This document shows, piece after piece, positions 54,961 to 64,000 of a stretch of 64,000 nucleotides of DNA (within the stretch, counting starts at the first letter, position 1; each line of letters starts with the position of its first letter). Both the position numbers and the translations under genes were made by a program. The notes under the pieces were generated by a model. That model was not told the DNA's origin, ran no database searches, and saw nothing but the letters and a program-made list of their open reading frames with translations. Source of the DNA: Odontocerum albicorne. Its lineage: Eukaryota > Arthropoda > Insecta > Trichoptera > Odontoceridae. The stretch spans positions 13,701,238 through 13,765,237 of the forward strand of contig OX463856.1 in NCBI GenBank assembly GCA_949825065.1, in the 5' to 3' direction.

Positions 54961-55589
54961 AGATGTCATTGAATTCGTTTTTTTTTATGTAATTTTTATA
55001 TAATTTTCTTGTAAAGGTTGCGGCAGTTGAAAATTAATAAATAAACATTTCTAATAATTAAAATGTGAAATAACTATTATTTAATTTTATCATTATTTAA
55101 TGCATTTTTCGCTCGAAAACCATTACTTTACTATTCTTTCAACCCTCGAAGGATATATTTCACGAAAAAAGGAATTCAGGCAATTTTACGGGTACCTGAT
55201 ATAAAAATATATATAGATCCTTAAATAAAATGAAAACGTGATATGAATTATCCTTGGAAAGCTTTTTTCCTTATTTTGTCAATACACTTTTGAAGGTTTT
55301 CGGTGTTTGAGGATCAAAAAACTCACACAGTGTTAAAAGAGGTTAAAAGCATTGTATTTTGTTTTCTTAGAAGCCTTAAGCATTCAACATTTTACCTTTC
55401 TTTTGTTTTTGGCTTTCTTTCTTGTGGTTTTGGCTTTTTTTCTTGTGGTTTTTTCACCAGAGATGTGCAAACTTTTGACTGATGTAAACTATTTTTGTAA
55501 TATACTTATAAACCACTAAATATCTACATTCGTACTTTAATTCCGATTTTCATTTTAGAGTAGGAAAAAAGGACAAAAAGGCATTTTTT

Positions 55590-55960
55590 TATAACACAAT
55601 ATATATCTTTCGCTTTTTCTACATTCATGTAGTTTATCGTACAGCTCGATTGTTTTTTCTAACTTTTAATCTTCCTTTCTACAAATTTACATATTTTTAG
55701 TTATTTAATATTTTTCTTGGTAATTTTTTCTCGCTCTTGTGAATCACCTTTGAGTTATATTTTGGTTTTGTCAGATTTTCAGCACCTATTAGTTCTACTT
55801 GCCCAAACCATCAAAGAGTACTCTGTCATTTTCATGTTATAATATCAGTAGCTAGTTCACAATAATCTTGAATTAATTCCCTCTCAATTCAATCATATAT
55901 TGACATGCCACGTATTCTGTTCATTACATACGACGGCAGATAAATAAAAGAATAACAAAA
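55590..55960 (-). mobile_element. Family C LINE remnant
   Basis: ACTTGCCCAAACCATCAAAG corresponds to GTGCCCAAACCATCTCAGAG at 31.7 kb, where it encodes the RWFGHV motif on the minus strand. Strongly decayed. Confidence 0.4.
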
Positions 55961-56049
55961 ATATGATCAGGAACGTTGGCTGGTGTTTATGGAAAGATTG
56001 TGACAGTTTTGCAGATATTTTTTTTTAGTTCAAATAGCACACCATAACA

Positions 56050-56190
56050 TATCTAAATTGGTGATTTGGACATAACGAATAGCGTGGCCCGGAAATAATA
56101 TGGTCACTGGTCCCAGAAATCAAGCCTTTGGGTTTAAAACTGCTGGAATAGGCACGGAACTCGCAGCTCATCATTTTGCATGTTGGTTAC
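56050..56190 (+). repeat. Dispersed repeat, family F copy
   Basis: Diverged match to 45760-45955 through CTGGAATAGGCACGGAACTC and GCAGCTCATCATTTTGC. Confidence 0.35.
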
Positions 56191-56192
56191 AC

Positions 56193-56420
56193 CAGTGATA
56201 TTCAAATAATGGTCCGTGCACCAGTGTTGGTTAGCGTACTAGCTACTGCCAGTCCGCGGGTGGACAGTAGACGTAATAGTCGTTTATCAGTAGGATCCAA
56301 GTATTTACATTTTGTATGTTTTTAAAATCAATAAAACTATTGTTACAAAACCAACCCCATCTTAAAAAAACCAGTCCCTAGGTGTTTCACTAGCCCTGGG
56401 TCACACTTTGAGTAGCACTG
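56193..56420. mobile_element. hAT-like non-autonomous element
   Basis: Left end CAGTGATATTCAAATAATGG and right-end complement CAGTGCTACTCAAAGTGTGA form imperfect inverted repeats of the 'CAGTG-TNCTCAAA' hAT type. About 228 bp with no ORF. The flanking 8 bp do not match, so the duplication is lost or the boundaries are slightly off. Confidence 0.6.
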
Positions 56421-56429
56421 GGGGAAGAG

Positions 56430-56582
56430 ACAATACTCGCACACGCTGAGTATGTACTAGACGAAATTTTATTTTCAAGACCGAGTCCTAATTTTTTATG
56501 GGTATCATCGTGAACTGAACCCAAAACCCCCCCGATGGAAATCAATCATCTTACCAACTAGGTCACGAAGGTCGTCAATATA
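56430..56582 (-). mobile_element. SINE-2 copy
   Basis: Complement: A box GTGACCTAGTTGGTAAGATG, GATTTCCATCGGGGGGG with a weak B box, and the body end matching the CTAGAC..ATGCGAGTG region (ACTCGCACACGCTGAG on the plus strand). Confidence 0.6.
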
Positions 56583-57119
56583 ATTGAATTCATGTATATT
56601 TCATATCATATGAAAGAGGTATTATCGTTTATATTTTGAAATAAACAAAAAAAGTTGTGGTCGGAAATTAAATGATTATTCACAGCACACAAAAAAATGT
56701 CCCCTTTATTCGTAGAATTTATAATTCATATTCGTTCTTACGTCCATAGTTTCATTTAACACATGCCTCAGTTTGCGCATAATAATTCTGTGTAACAAAA
56801 TACTCAATTATTCAATGACTTGATTTCTAACGCTAGGATTTTCTATTCTGGGCATATAGCGATGAAGTCATTTTGGTATGAAATGACGTTGTTTAAACTC
56901 GATACATCAAAAATTTACGTCAAAATTGGAAAATATTTGTCACGCTTTCGATCTAATATGTGTTATTTAATTATAAAACGATTTCACATTTTGCTTCGCA
57001 CGAACCAGCATAAAAATATAAATTTCAAGAAAAGGATCAAAGCGTGGGGATAATTTTGCAAAATATGGATTAATGTAACAAGAGTGTTTATGAGCTTGAT
57101 TTATAAGTAATTTTTAATG

Positions 57120-57585
57120 TTAAGTAATTTTGCTGTGTTTTTTTTTTGTAGCCATTCTACTAAGACATCGAATGGAGAAGTCACATTTCCTCTTAGTCTC
57201 GAACCAGGTATAATACAGTCATTTAGTAATTTTTCAATGTTTTTTTTTATTTATAGCACTATCTATGGCATGTCTTCTATTTTTTTTTTGTCTATGGTAG
57301 CCATTCTACTAAGACGTCATATGGAAATACCCCATTGCCTCTTAGTCTCAAGTCAGGTACTATACAATCATTTTGCTATGGTTTTTTCTTGTATGTGGCA
57401 GTCATTTTACTAAAACACCTAATGGAGATGCCCCATTTTCTCTTAGTCTCAAGTCAAGTACAATACAGTAATTTTGCAATGTTTTTTTTTGGTCTATGGT
57501 ATGTTCTATTCTATGGTATGGTATATTCTACTAAGACATCCAATGGAGATGCTACATTTCCTCTAGGTATCAGGCCGATGTGAGT
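57120..57585 (+). repeat. ~110-148-bp tandem repeat, 4 copies
   Basis: Units aligned at GCCATTCTACTAAGACATC (57152, 57300) and related forms near 57409 and 57523. Each is followed by AATGGAGATGCCCCATTTCC, CTCTTAGTCTC and AATTTTGC..TG with a long T-run. The first interval is longer because of an internal insertion. Frames open across it reflect the repeat. Confidence 0.75.
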
Positions 57586-57754
57586 TTTTAATAATGTTTT
57601 AGTTTTAAGTTTAAATACAAAACGTAAAAAAAACATATTGTCATGAAATCAGATACAACAATCGTGGAAATAGTCATTTAAATAATTTGTCCCTCGAGAG
57701 ATACAAATGAATATCATAGTTAATACGAAAAGCAAACAACAAACCCAGAAGTTA

Positions 57755-58040
57755 CTTTTGACTTTGACATCCATACCATCATGCCATGTCACTGTCGGGA
57801 TAGGCAGAGAAGATAGAGCTTCCGACTTTCCTTTCTCGATACATTCCTTTGTCTCTTCTATATCCATTAACCTTCTCATACTGCACCAGCTATTGGTCTG
57901 ACTTTTTACATTTCTTTCTTTCAAAATATCATTCACTCGACCCAACCGTACTTTCTTTGACCCGACGATGGCTTCCTCCCCCAACCATAGCTTCCTCCCC
58001 CGTCTTTAACTCACATTTCCACTACAAATTTGTTTTATTA
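57755..58040 (-). pseudogene. Family C LINE, RT C-terminal end
   Basis: A minus-strand frame (57984-57649) reads VGSKKVRLGRVNDILKERNV and SWCSMRRLMDIEETKECIEK, the end of the RTE-like protein. It runs into the terminal CATACCATCATGCCATGTCA block (plus strand 57773). The rest of that frame beyond the 3' end is chance. The 3' tail is decayed. Confidence 0.65.
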
Positions 58041-58239
58041 GTCTTTCATATGATTGGTCTTTTGTTTGGATTGTTAGTATTTCATATCACTAAAACAATA
58101 CTAAAACCTTTCGTATCTGAAAGTTTCAGGACCCTATCATTTACTAAAAGCTCTGCAGCCCTGTTCTGTCCTTCGCTATCGTTAATATTTCATCATGTAT
58201 TCTTACAGATTATTTATCTAATTTTCTCCTAGGGGTTCA

Positions 58240-58790
58240 AGAAATCCACAAGACAACTGGTTCCATCAAAATAATTTTCTTACATAACTGTTCATCTACC
58301 CTTAGAGATATATGTCATTCTCTCATTTTATCATAAAGAAAATATCCATTTTTCGCTTTGATCACATTTATTTAACCCGCCTCTCTTTTCCGCAAATCTT
58401 ATTTACCTCTTTTCTCTAGCGTTAATACTTAACATTATTTCTTCTTTATATTCCTTTTTCATTCTACTAGTTTTTGTTTTGTTCTCAATTCTTAGTTTTC
58501 CTTTCTCACTCCCATCAGCTTGACAATATCATTTTATCTCACTTCAATATTTTCTTACCACTTTCTATTTTACTCATTCACGCAATCTTTAATAAAGTAA
58601 ATTTGTTTTAGAAAAAAAAAACAATTTAAAAAGATCTACGTATTATTATTTTTTTGGAAAAACATACAAATCGATAGCAAAGATCGACTGTATAAGTCAG
58701 GCTGATTATTACTTATAATTTTGGAATCATCGCCATCACAATTTGAAAAAAGAGATTTTTTCAAAGATCCAAGAAGAGAATATAACGAAC
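58240..58790. other. Pyrimidine-rich stretch without recognised features
   Basis: T/C-rich plus strand, no family recognised. Confidence 0.4.
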
Positions 58791-58829
58791 CACTGTACGA
58801 AAATCTCTCAGAGATACGGTAAAAAATCT

Positions 58830-59015
58830 GGCATTCGACAGACCTGTAACACAAAGAATATTGTCATATGAAGCAGGAAGAGATGACGCTTCTGGCGGAT
58901 TCATGTGGATAAGATGAGAAGAGACAGACTCCCAGCACAGACAGACATAGCAGCACACGATATCCCTGCAGGACATCGCGTGCTAGGAAGGCATCCTAAA
59001 TGAAGAGACATCTAG
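58830..59015 (+). pseudogene. RTE-like RT C-terminal fragment
   Basis: Reads HVDKMRRDRLPAQTDIAAHD (about 58903-58962) then IPAGHRVLGRHPK. This corresponds to the 'HV-RM-RLP-----P-GRR--GRPPKRW' end of the protein type at 27.4 kb. Short and decayed. Confidence 0.55.
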
Positions 59016-59171
59016 TGCTATGTCTTCCAAGAATGATTTTCATAAAAACGTTTTTTAAACACATCTAATGGTTTGTCTTCTTGACCAAAATAAAGAAGAA
59101 AAATATATTTATTCATACAACCATTTTAGGCCAATTATGGTAAAGCACGAGTACTCTAACACATCGATCAA

Positions 59172-60400
59172 TAAGCCCCGGGACTTACTACTAAAAACAA
59201 CATTTGTTTGCCAAAATTCTTCTTTATTCACCAACATAGTCGCCTTCAAGAGCGATACATTCATTCCAACGCTTTCCTAACTTTTACATGGCAGCCGTGT
59301 AGAACGATTTATCTTTTGTTTCAAAATAAGCGTTTGATTCGGCAATCACTTCTTCATTGGAGCCAAATCTCTTTCCCTGGAGCATCTTTTTGAGGTGCGA
59401 ACAGCCAATAGTCGCTGGGGGCCAAATCTGGCGAATACGGTGGGTGCGGAAGCAATTCGAAGTTCAGCTCATGCAATTTGGTCATCGTTACCATCGACTT
59501 GTGACACGGTGCGTTGTCTTGATGAAAGAGAACTTTTTTCTTCTTCATATGGGGCTGTTTTTTTGCAATTTCTGCCTTCAAACTCTCCAATAACGCTATG
59601 TTATATTTTCTATTGATGGTTTTTCCCTTTTCAAGGTAATCGATGAATATTATACCATGCGCATCCCAAAATACGGAGACCATAACCTTCCCGGCCGACT
59701 GTTGAGTTTTTGGTCGCTTTCACCGGCTGGTCTCCCCTCAGCTGACTGCCGATTGGATTCTGGAGTATATTGGTGGATCCAAGTTTTATCCATTGTCACA
59801 TACCGATGCAAAGACTCCTGTTTATATTGCGTAAACAGTGCCAAACAGCGCTCTGAATCATCGAGGCGTTGTTGTTTCTGTTCCGTTGTGAGCAAACGCG
59901 GCACCCATTTCGAAAAAAGCTTTTCCATGACCAAATGTTCATACAAAATAGTGTAAACACTACCAAATGATATCTTCAGGATGTCAGCTATCCCACGCAA
60001 CTTTATTTTGCGATTTTCCATCACAATTTTGAGTTTTTTTTTATATTTTCTGGTGTAATAGCCTCATTTGGACGACCAGAGCGTTCAACATCATTTGTGT
60101 ATGTACGACTGCGTTTGAAATTAGCATACTACCGGCAAATGGTTGTTTTCGACGGAGCAGAGCCTGGATAACAATTTTCAAGCCATTGCTGAGTTTGAAC
60201 GGTATTTTTCCCCATTAAAAAGCAATGTTTTATCAACATACGAAATTCGGGGTTTTCCATTGTTTTGAAAATAGCCAAAGTAGCGTCACTAAAACCACTG
60301 TAACTCAATGACACAATGTCGGAATGTCATAAAAGTTTGACACGTAACTTTTAAAGGCGCCATCTGTTGGTTAATTCCGGGAATTGTTGATTGATACGTT
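59172..60400 (-). pseudogene. Mariner transposase and element, second lineage
   Basis: Minus-strand mariner of about 1.2 kb. N-terminal frame 60314-60129 (MENPEFRMLIKHCFLMGKNT) stops at TAG. GRPNEAITPENIK follows, then a frame at 60024-59650 with MENRKIKLRGIADILKISFG, KWVPRLL and TMDKTWIHQYT (first Asp; the usual Glu after it is Lys). After a frameshift near 59722, 59683-59354 has VMVSVFWDAHGIIFIDYLEK, HQDNAPCHKS (second Asp) and HPPYSPDLAPSDY (third Asp). A last shift leads to SNEEVIAE and a stop near 59286-59284, with the C-terminus ending near 59237. Possible imperfect ends are CCCGGGACTTACTAC (59176) and the complement TCCCGGAATTAACC (60383). Broken but only moderately diverged. Confidence 0.85.
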
Positions 60401-60714
60401 AATAGGCTTAGTGATAACCACCCAAAAGTCAGACCAAATGCACCATTGTGAGAGAGAAATGAAATGTAATTTAGTATGAGTTATTTAGAATGGTGTTTCC
60501 ACTCCATTAATAATTTGAACATGCTTTACAAATAATTCCATCAAAGGGATGTCCTGGGTACTTTCATGTACACTTTGTTTCCTGTCAGTTTAAATTATTG
60601 TATCGAACATTTCTGACAAAATTAAACACTAGTTGAACTAGTGTAATTTTTCGGCTGTTGTAATTTATGGAATCCATATGCATATCAACTTTTATATCTC
60701 GGAAAAAATAATAC

Positions 60715-60790
60715 ATCCATACATACCATCACGACATTTCCCCGTCAGTGTATTTAGATAGGGATACAGCGTTTTGCTGACGCTAGATTT
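60715..60790 (-). mobile_element. Family C 3' terminal fragment
   Basis: CATCCATACATACCATCACG at 60716 followed by ATTTCCCCGTCAGTG; only the very end of the element. Confidence 0.4.
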
Positions 60791-60934
60791 ACAACAAAAT
60801 AGCGCATAACAATGTTAATTGATGACCATTAATATACCAAGAAATAAAATATTAAAACATTACCCTGGCTCAGAATATGTAGTGATGAACTTTCACAATA
60901 CTATAATGCAGCAACAAGGTTAATGCGTTAAACC

Positions 60935-61045
60935 ATTGTTTCTCAACCTTTTAAGCCTTGCGATTCCCAAAAATTAAACGACCCTCAAAAAATTCAATTG
61001 AGACTTCACAGCCCCCTTCGGAAACTTAAAACAAAAAAATGTGTT
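60935..61045. mobile_element. hAT-like terminal fragment
   Basis: CCATTGTTTCTCAACCTTTT, then AAGCCTTGCGATTCCC, resembles the 'CAGTGTTTCTCAACC' ends common in hAT elements. The other end was not found. Confidence 0.45.
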
Positions 61046-61124
61046 ATTTATCTGTACGTAAGTTCAATATCAACAAATTATATTCAACTTACGTCCTTAC
61101 TTACGAATTAACGTTGATATAAAC

Positions 61125-61335
61125 ATTTTTCTGATACATTGGAAGAAATTTCCACGTAGCAATAATCCCACAAGCTTGTACTGTATACAAAAAAAGTGTT
61201 ATATATCATTTGCTCGGGCGCTGTTATATCTGTCAGACGAGATTTTTTATTATAATTGTGGGCTCGAACGCCCTTGAGGAAGGTTTGTTCTTTAAACGTC
61301 GCTATAAAAATTGCGCTTTGAATTTAATTGAATGA
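61125..61335 (+). mobile_element. SINE-1 3' part
   Basis: Follows 54.3-54.5 kb: CATTGGAAGAAATTTCCACG, TAGCAATAATCCCACAAGC, GCTCGGGCGCTG, CCCTTGAGGAAGGTTTG and CGCTATAAAAATTGCGC. The head is absent. Confidence 0.7.
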
Positions 61336-61339
61336 GAGT

Positions 61340-61575
61340 AGGGGGTGACAAATATCTGATGTCCTCGCGGCTGGGCTCGTCCTATATTGATAGGGTGTAT
61401 TTTGGCCGGGGAGATGTTATGAAATGAGGCTAGACATTTTGATAGCTTCTCTCTTAAATGTATTTTCTACTATTTATCTAGAGATATACGAGTACACGTG
61501 TATGTAAGTCTGGAATGTATTAACATATGTACATACTAACATACAATGCTATCAATAAACCTATATTTATTTAAA
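61340..61575 (+). mobile_element. Family B retroelement end, copy 4
   Basis: GGGGTGACAAATATCTGATG, GGCTGGGCTCGTCC, GGTGTATTTTGGCCGGGG, TTTTGATAGCTTCTCTCTTA and the terminal TGCTATCAATAAACC, then TATTTATTTAAA. Confidence 0.75.
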
Positions 61576-62062
61576 ATATATATCGTTGGCCTAACTATAA
61601 AAACACGTAACTCCGTGTGAGTAATTTTACAGGAGAGAGCAAAAACGTCACAGTTGGTCCTATGTAAACTAAAACATTGTTTTAAATATATCTGATTGAT
61701 AAAAAAATAATGTGTTTATCTCAATAAAGGTATGTTTATTTTTTAATATACTAAGAGGTCTACGTCCATTTCTGAATGCCGCAATTCGTATTATATTTAA
61801 GAGCAGCATATTGTTATTTATTGTTCTCCTTTCTAATTCATTATATGATAATCCTTAAATCAAATATGTCGCTTTTTAATTTTGTTCACGTTTATAGCTA
61901 GAATAATAATCGTGGGTTAAGTTTAAATGAACTTGTTAACCTCGATGCCGAGTTATACCGCAATATTATAGATTGTTTAAATTAACAGAATGAATGTACA
62001 CGCGGAACTCACCTACTCGTTTAAAATTCTACTTGTTTAAAATTCTACCAACTTGTACACCA

Positions 62063-62254
62063 TTATTTATTTTCAGGGAGAGAGAGGGAGAGAAAACTGA
62101 ATTTCCAAATTTTGACGCGTGATTCGTCGAAGAAACTTTCCACGCGTTGTCGTACTCGTAACATCACACCAGTGCCACGCCGCACCTTACGAATTCTCCC
62201 CCAAACCCAAGATTTATCTTTTGCTACAAATTTATCACATTGAAATAGCTTCAT
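62063..62254 (-). other. Unidentified GC-richer open frame
   Basis: 63 codons from ATG (62252-62254) to a stop at 62063. Composition is more balanced than the flanks and the sequence is rich in basic residues (GRIRKVRRGTGVMLRVRQRV). No family recognised. It could be an exon, a transposon piece or chance; it lies in the only part of the right end with no recognised repeat. Confidence 0.25.
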
Positions 62255-62709
62255 TTAATTTAAGTTATTAAAAATTTTAGCAAAACTTGGTTATGTATCT
62301 TAAGTTAATGATTTTGATACCTTTAATTAATCATTTAATTGGAAATGTTCCCTTCTTTCAAAAGATAATTACTACGTAATAATACATTTTTGACATTTCA
62401 AAATTTGACAAAACAACCCGTCTTCTATCGGCTTTAGTTAACCTGCTACTCAAAGTAGAGGTATCACATTAGCATCACTTGACCATGCGTTGAGTGGTAA
62501 CTATTCAAACACACCCTAAATTGTTCAAACCCGACATTTTTGGACTTTAGTAGCATTTTCAATTAACATTATTTAACATTAAATTATAAATAACATATTT
62601 TTATTAAATTAACTTAACATAAATGAATAATCCATAAATACTCATACGTTATCAATTTAATTTATTTTTCCATTAAACAAAAATAACAAATTAATGTTCA
62701 ATGAACTAT

Positions 62710-62815
62710 ATTGTTTATAGTTAAAGCATTAACATTTAAATACATTTTTATTGGTTTTATCAAACACTGTTTATTCAAATGTTTGATAAGACAAATTACA
62801 ATTATTTCATCATAT
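62710..62815. mobile_element. MITE-1 terminal remnant
   Basis: Left arm TTTATAGTTAAAGCATTAAC and GTTTTATCAAACACTGTTTA, then an immediate switch to the opposite end (TGTTTGATAAGACAAATTAC). Nearly the whole interior is deleted, leaving the two ends back to back. Confidence 0.7.
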
Positions 62816-62822
62816 TAGACTT

Positions 62823-62906
62823 GACAAAATGCAGGTATAATTATACTAGCGACAAAATGCAGGTATAATTATACTAGCGACAAAATGCAGGTATAATTAT
62901 ATTAGC
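62823..62906 (+). repeat. 28-bp tandem repeat, 3 copies
   Basis: GACAAAATGCAGGTATAATT plus ATACTAGC at 62823, 62851 and 62879; one substitution in the last copy. Confidence 0.92.
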
Positions 62907-63299
62907 GACATAAAAAGATAATCTGCATTTATTTTTTTACAGCTCAACAATGAAGAAAACATGTCTTGTGTGTGATGAGAGAAATTCACAGCACGAAGTC
63001 AACAACTATTCGCCCATGACCAATACTAAACAATTCGACGTCAACAACTAATAGCTCGCATTTATTATTCCATCCCATTCTCCATTACAATTATCATTCA
63101 ACTCACACAAAACATACTTTAACCGTAGTGGCGCTTTGTAATAACACTTAATTTGATTTTTTTTCCATCAAAAATATTTTTTTATATTTTCAGAAAAATT
63201 ATTATAACATAACCCTTTAATAATATACTTTATTACAATATAATTATTTTTTACATAGTTCAACGTGTAAATACAAAACTAATATGGAGTGACAATTTA

Positions 63300-63520
63300 T
63301 GTCGTCGTCGGTGCTGGGCCTCGTAGTAGAGGATTCCCTCATCAATTCAGTTGGAAAGCGAAGCAGTGACATGAAACTTTTGAGTGAGTCAAGTGAGTGA
63401 ACCCACCAGCAAGCTCCCCGGCCACACACTGGTACTGGATTCAATGTGACACTGAATTGAGATGCTTGAAGCAAACTGGAAGTCCAGTGCGTTACCGCAC
63501 GGCCATACACCGCAAATATG
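63300..63520 (-). mobile_element. SINE-3 copy
   Basis: Complement starts GTGTATGGCCGTGCGGTAAC (A-box region) and GCACTGGACTTCC, as at 15.7 kb. Body sequence with no clear B box follows, ending near ACTACGAGGCCCAGCACC. Frames on the minus strand across it are not genes. Confidence 0.5.
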
Positions 63521-63688
63521 ACAGCATATTGACATAATACGGAATGAAGTGAAAAAGGATGAATATAAACTTAAAGTTGATATGTTAAGTAAAATGAACA
63601 AGAGTACGCTAATATAATTTAAGCATGTAGATATAATGAATGAAGAAAGACTTATTATAATAATTTTAGAGCGAATGTAAGTGAAATA

Positions 63689-63842
63689 GAAGACATTGAC
63701 TTTCGTCGTCGAAGTTCGATGGAAGACGTCGATTTTCGTCATTGAAGTTCGATAGAAAACGTCAACTTTCGTCGTTGAAGTTCGATAGGAGATGTCGACT
63801 TTCGTCGTTGAAGTTTAATAGGAGACGTTGAGTTTCTACGAC
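63689..63842 (+). repeat. 33-bp tandem repeat, 4.5 copies
   Basis: Units at 63689, 63722, 63755, 63788 and a partial at 63821. The core is GACTTTCGTCGTTGAAGTTC. On the minus strand one frame reads an 11-residue repeat (VDVFYRTSTTK), kept open over three to four units. Confidence 0.9.
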
Positions 63843-63879
63843 AATTGATTGTGTTTTAAGAAGATTCAAGAGTAGACCG

Positions 63880-64000
63880 TTTTTTTTATAAATACCACTG
63901 TGTGATGCAGCTCATATCATCAGAAAAATAAAGATCTCGGAGATGGAAGCTAGCGTACAATTTAATATCGTCTACGTACATGTGATATTTACTCCGCGGC
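63880..64000 (-). pseudogene. RT fragment running off the right edge
   Basis: The complement of about 63985-63930 reads HMYVDDIKLYASF, the YxDD catalytic motif with its usual neighbours in CR1/Jockey-type RTs. After ITQWYL a stop ends the frame. The rest of the element lies beyond the window. The 33-bp repeat lies just downstream on the sense strand. Confidence 0.6.

Noticed and set aside
59354..60314. Host SETMAR-like fusion gene
   Set aside because: Only transposase sequence is present, with several stops and frameshifts and no SET domain nearby.

Overview
The window looks like intergenic DNA from an arthropod, almost certainly an insect; the order cannot be fixed from this sequence alone. 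It is strongly A+T-rich and has no prokaryotic gene structure. It carries Jockey-type and RTE-like non-LTR retrotransposons, several mariner lineages, a Tc1-like element, hAT-like ends, tRNA-derived SINEs and many minisatellites. I recognise no host gene. Almost every readable coding stretch belongs to a mobile element, and all but one element are broken.

The main object is a full-length Jockey-clade retrotransposon at 7469-12933 (+). It has a 5'UTR starting with an Inr+DPE type internal promoter, a gag-like ORF1 (8073-9725), an overlapping ORF2 with endonuclease and reverse transcriptase (9709-12429), and a 3'UTR ending in a stem-loop without a poly(A) tail. It sits inside an older minus-strand LINE 3' end (called LINE-A here), whose halves lie at 7309-7468 and 12934-13228. 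The junctions carry an imperfect 23-26 bp target duplication.

Layout. 0-7.3 kb: RTE-like and SINE pieces, a decayed Tc1-like transposase, a repeat shared with 30 kb, and minisatellites. 7.3-13.5 kb: the LINE-A/Jockey nest. 13.2-18.7 kb: SINE and 'family B' copies and AT-rich filler, ending at a 200-N gap (18751-18950). 19-23.5 kb: an AT minisatellite split by a MITE, a ~65-bp satellite, and a Tc1-like MITE inside an RTE-like fragment. 25-33 kb: an RTE-like insertion (25893-27596) with an exact 11-bp target duplication, then more RTE-like debris. 33-43.4 kb: three decayed mariners, a LINE-A 3' end, a hAT-like element and a solo LTR. 44.5-51 kb: LINE-A, a MITE carrying a nested insertion, and a cecropia-type mariner joined to a deleted partner. 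51-64 kb: SINEs, RTE-like ends, another mariner (59172-60400), a hAT end, and an RT fragment running off the right edge.

Labels used here: SINE-1/2/3, LINE-A, family B-F and MITE-1/2/3 are working names based on matches between copies within this window, not database names. Two relationships stand out. SINE-1 carries the same 3' tail motif as LINE-A, suggesting it borrows LINE-A's reverse transcriptase. Two insertions with (GAA)n tails and 11-bp target duplications suggest one RTE-like machinery acting at 25.9 and 46.6 kb. All comparisons were made by eye.
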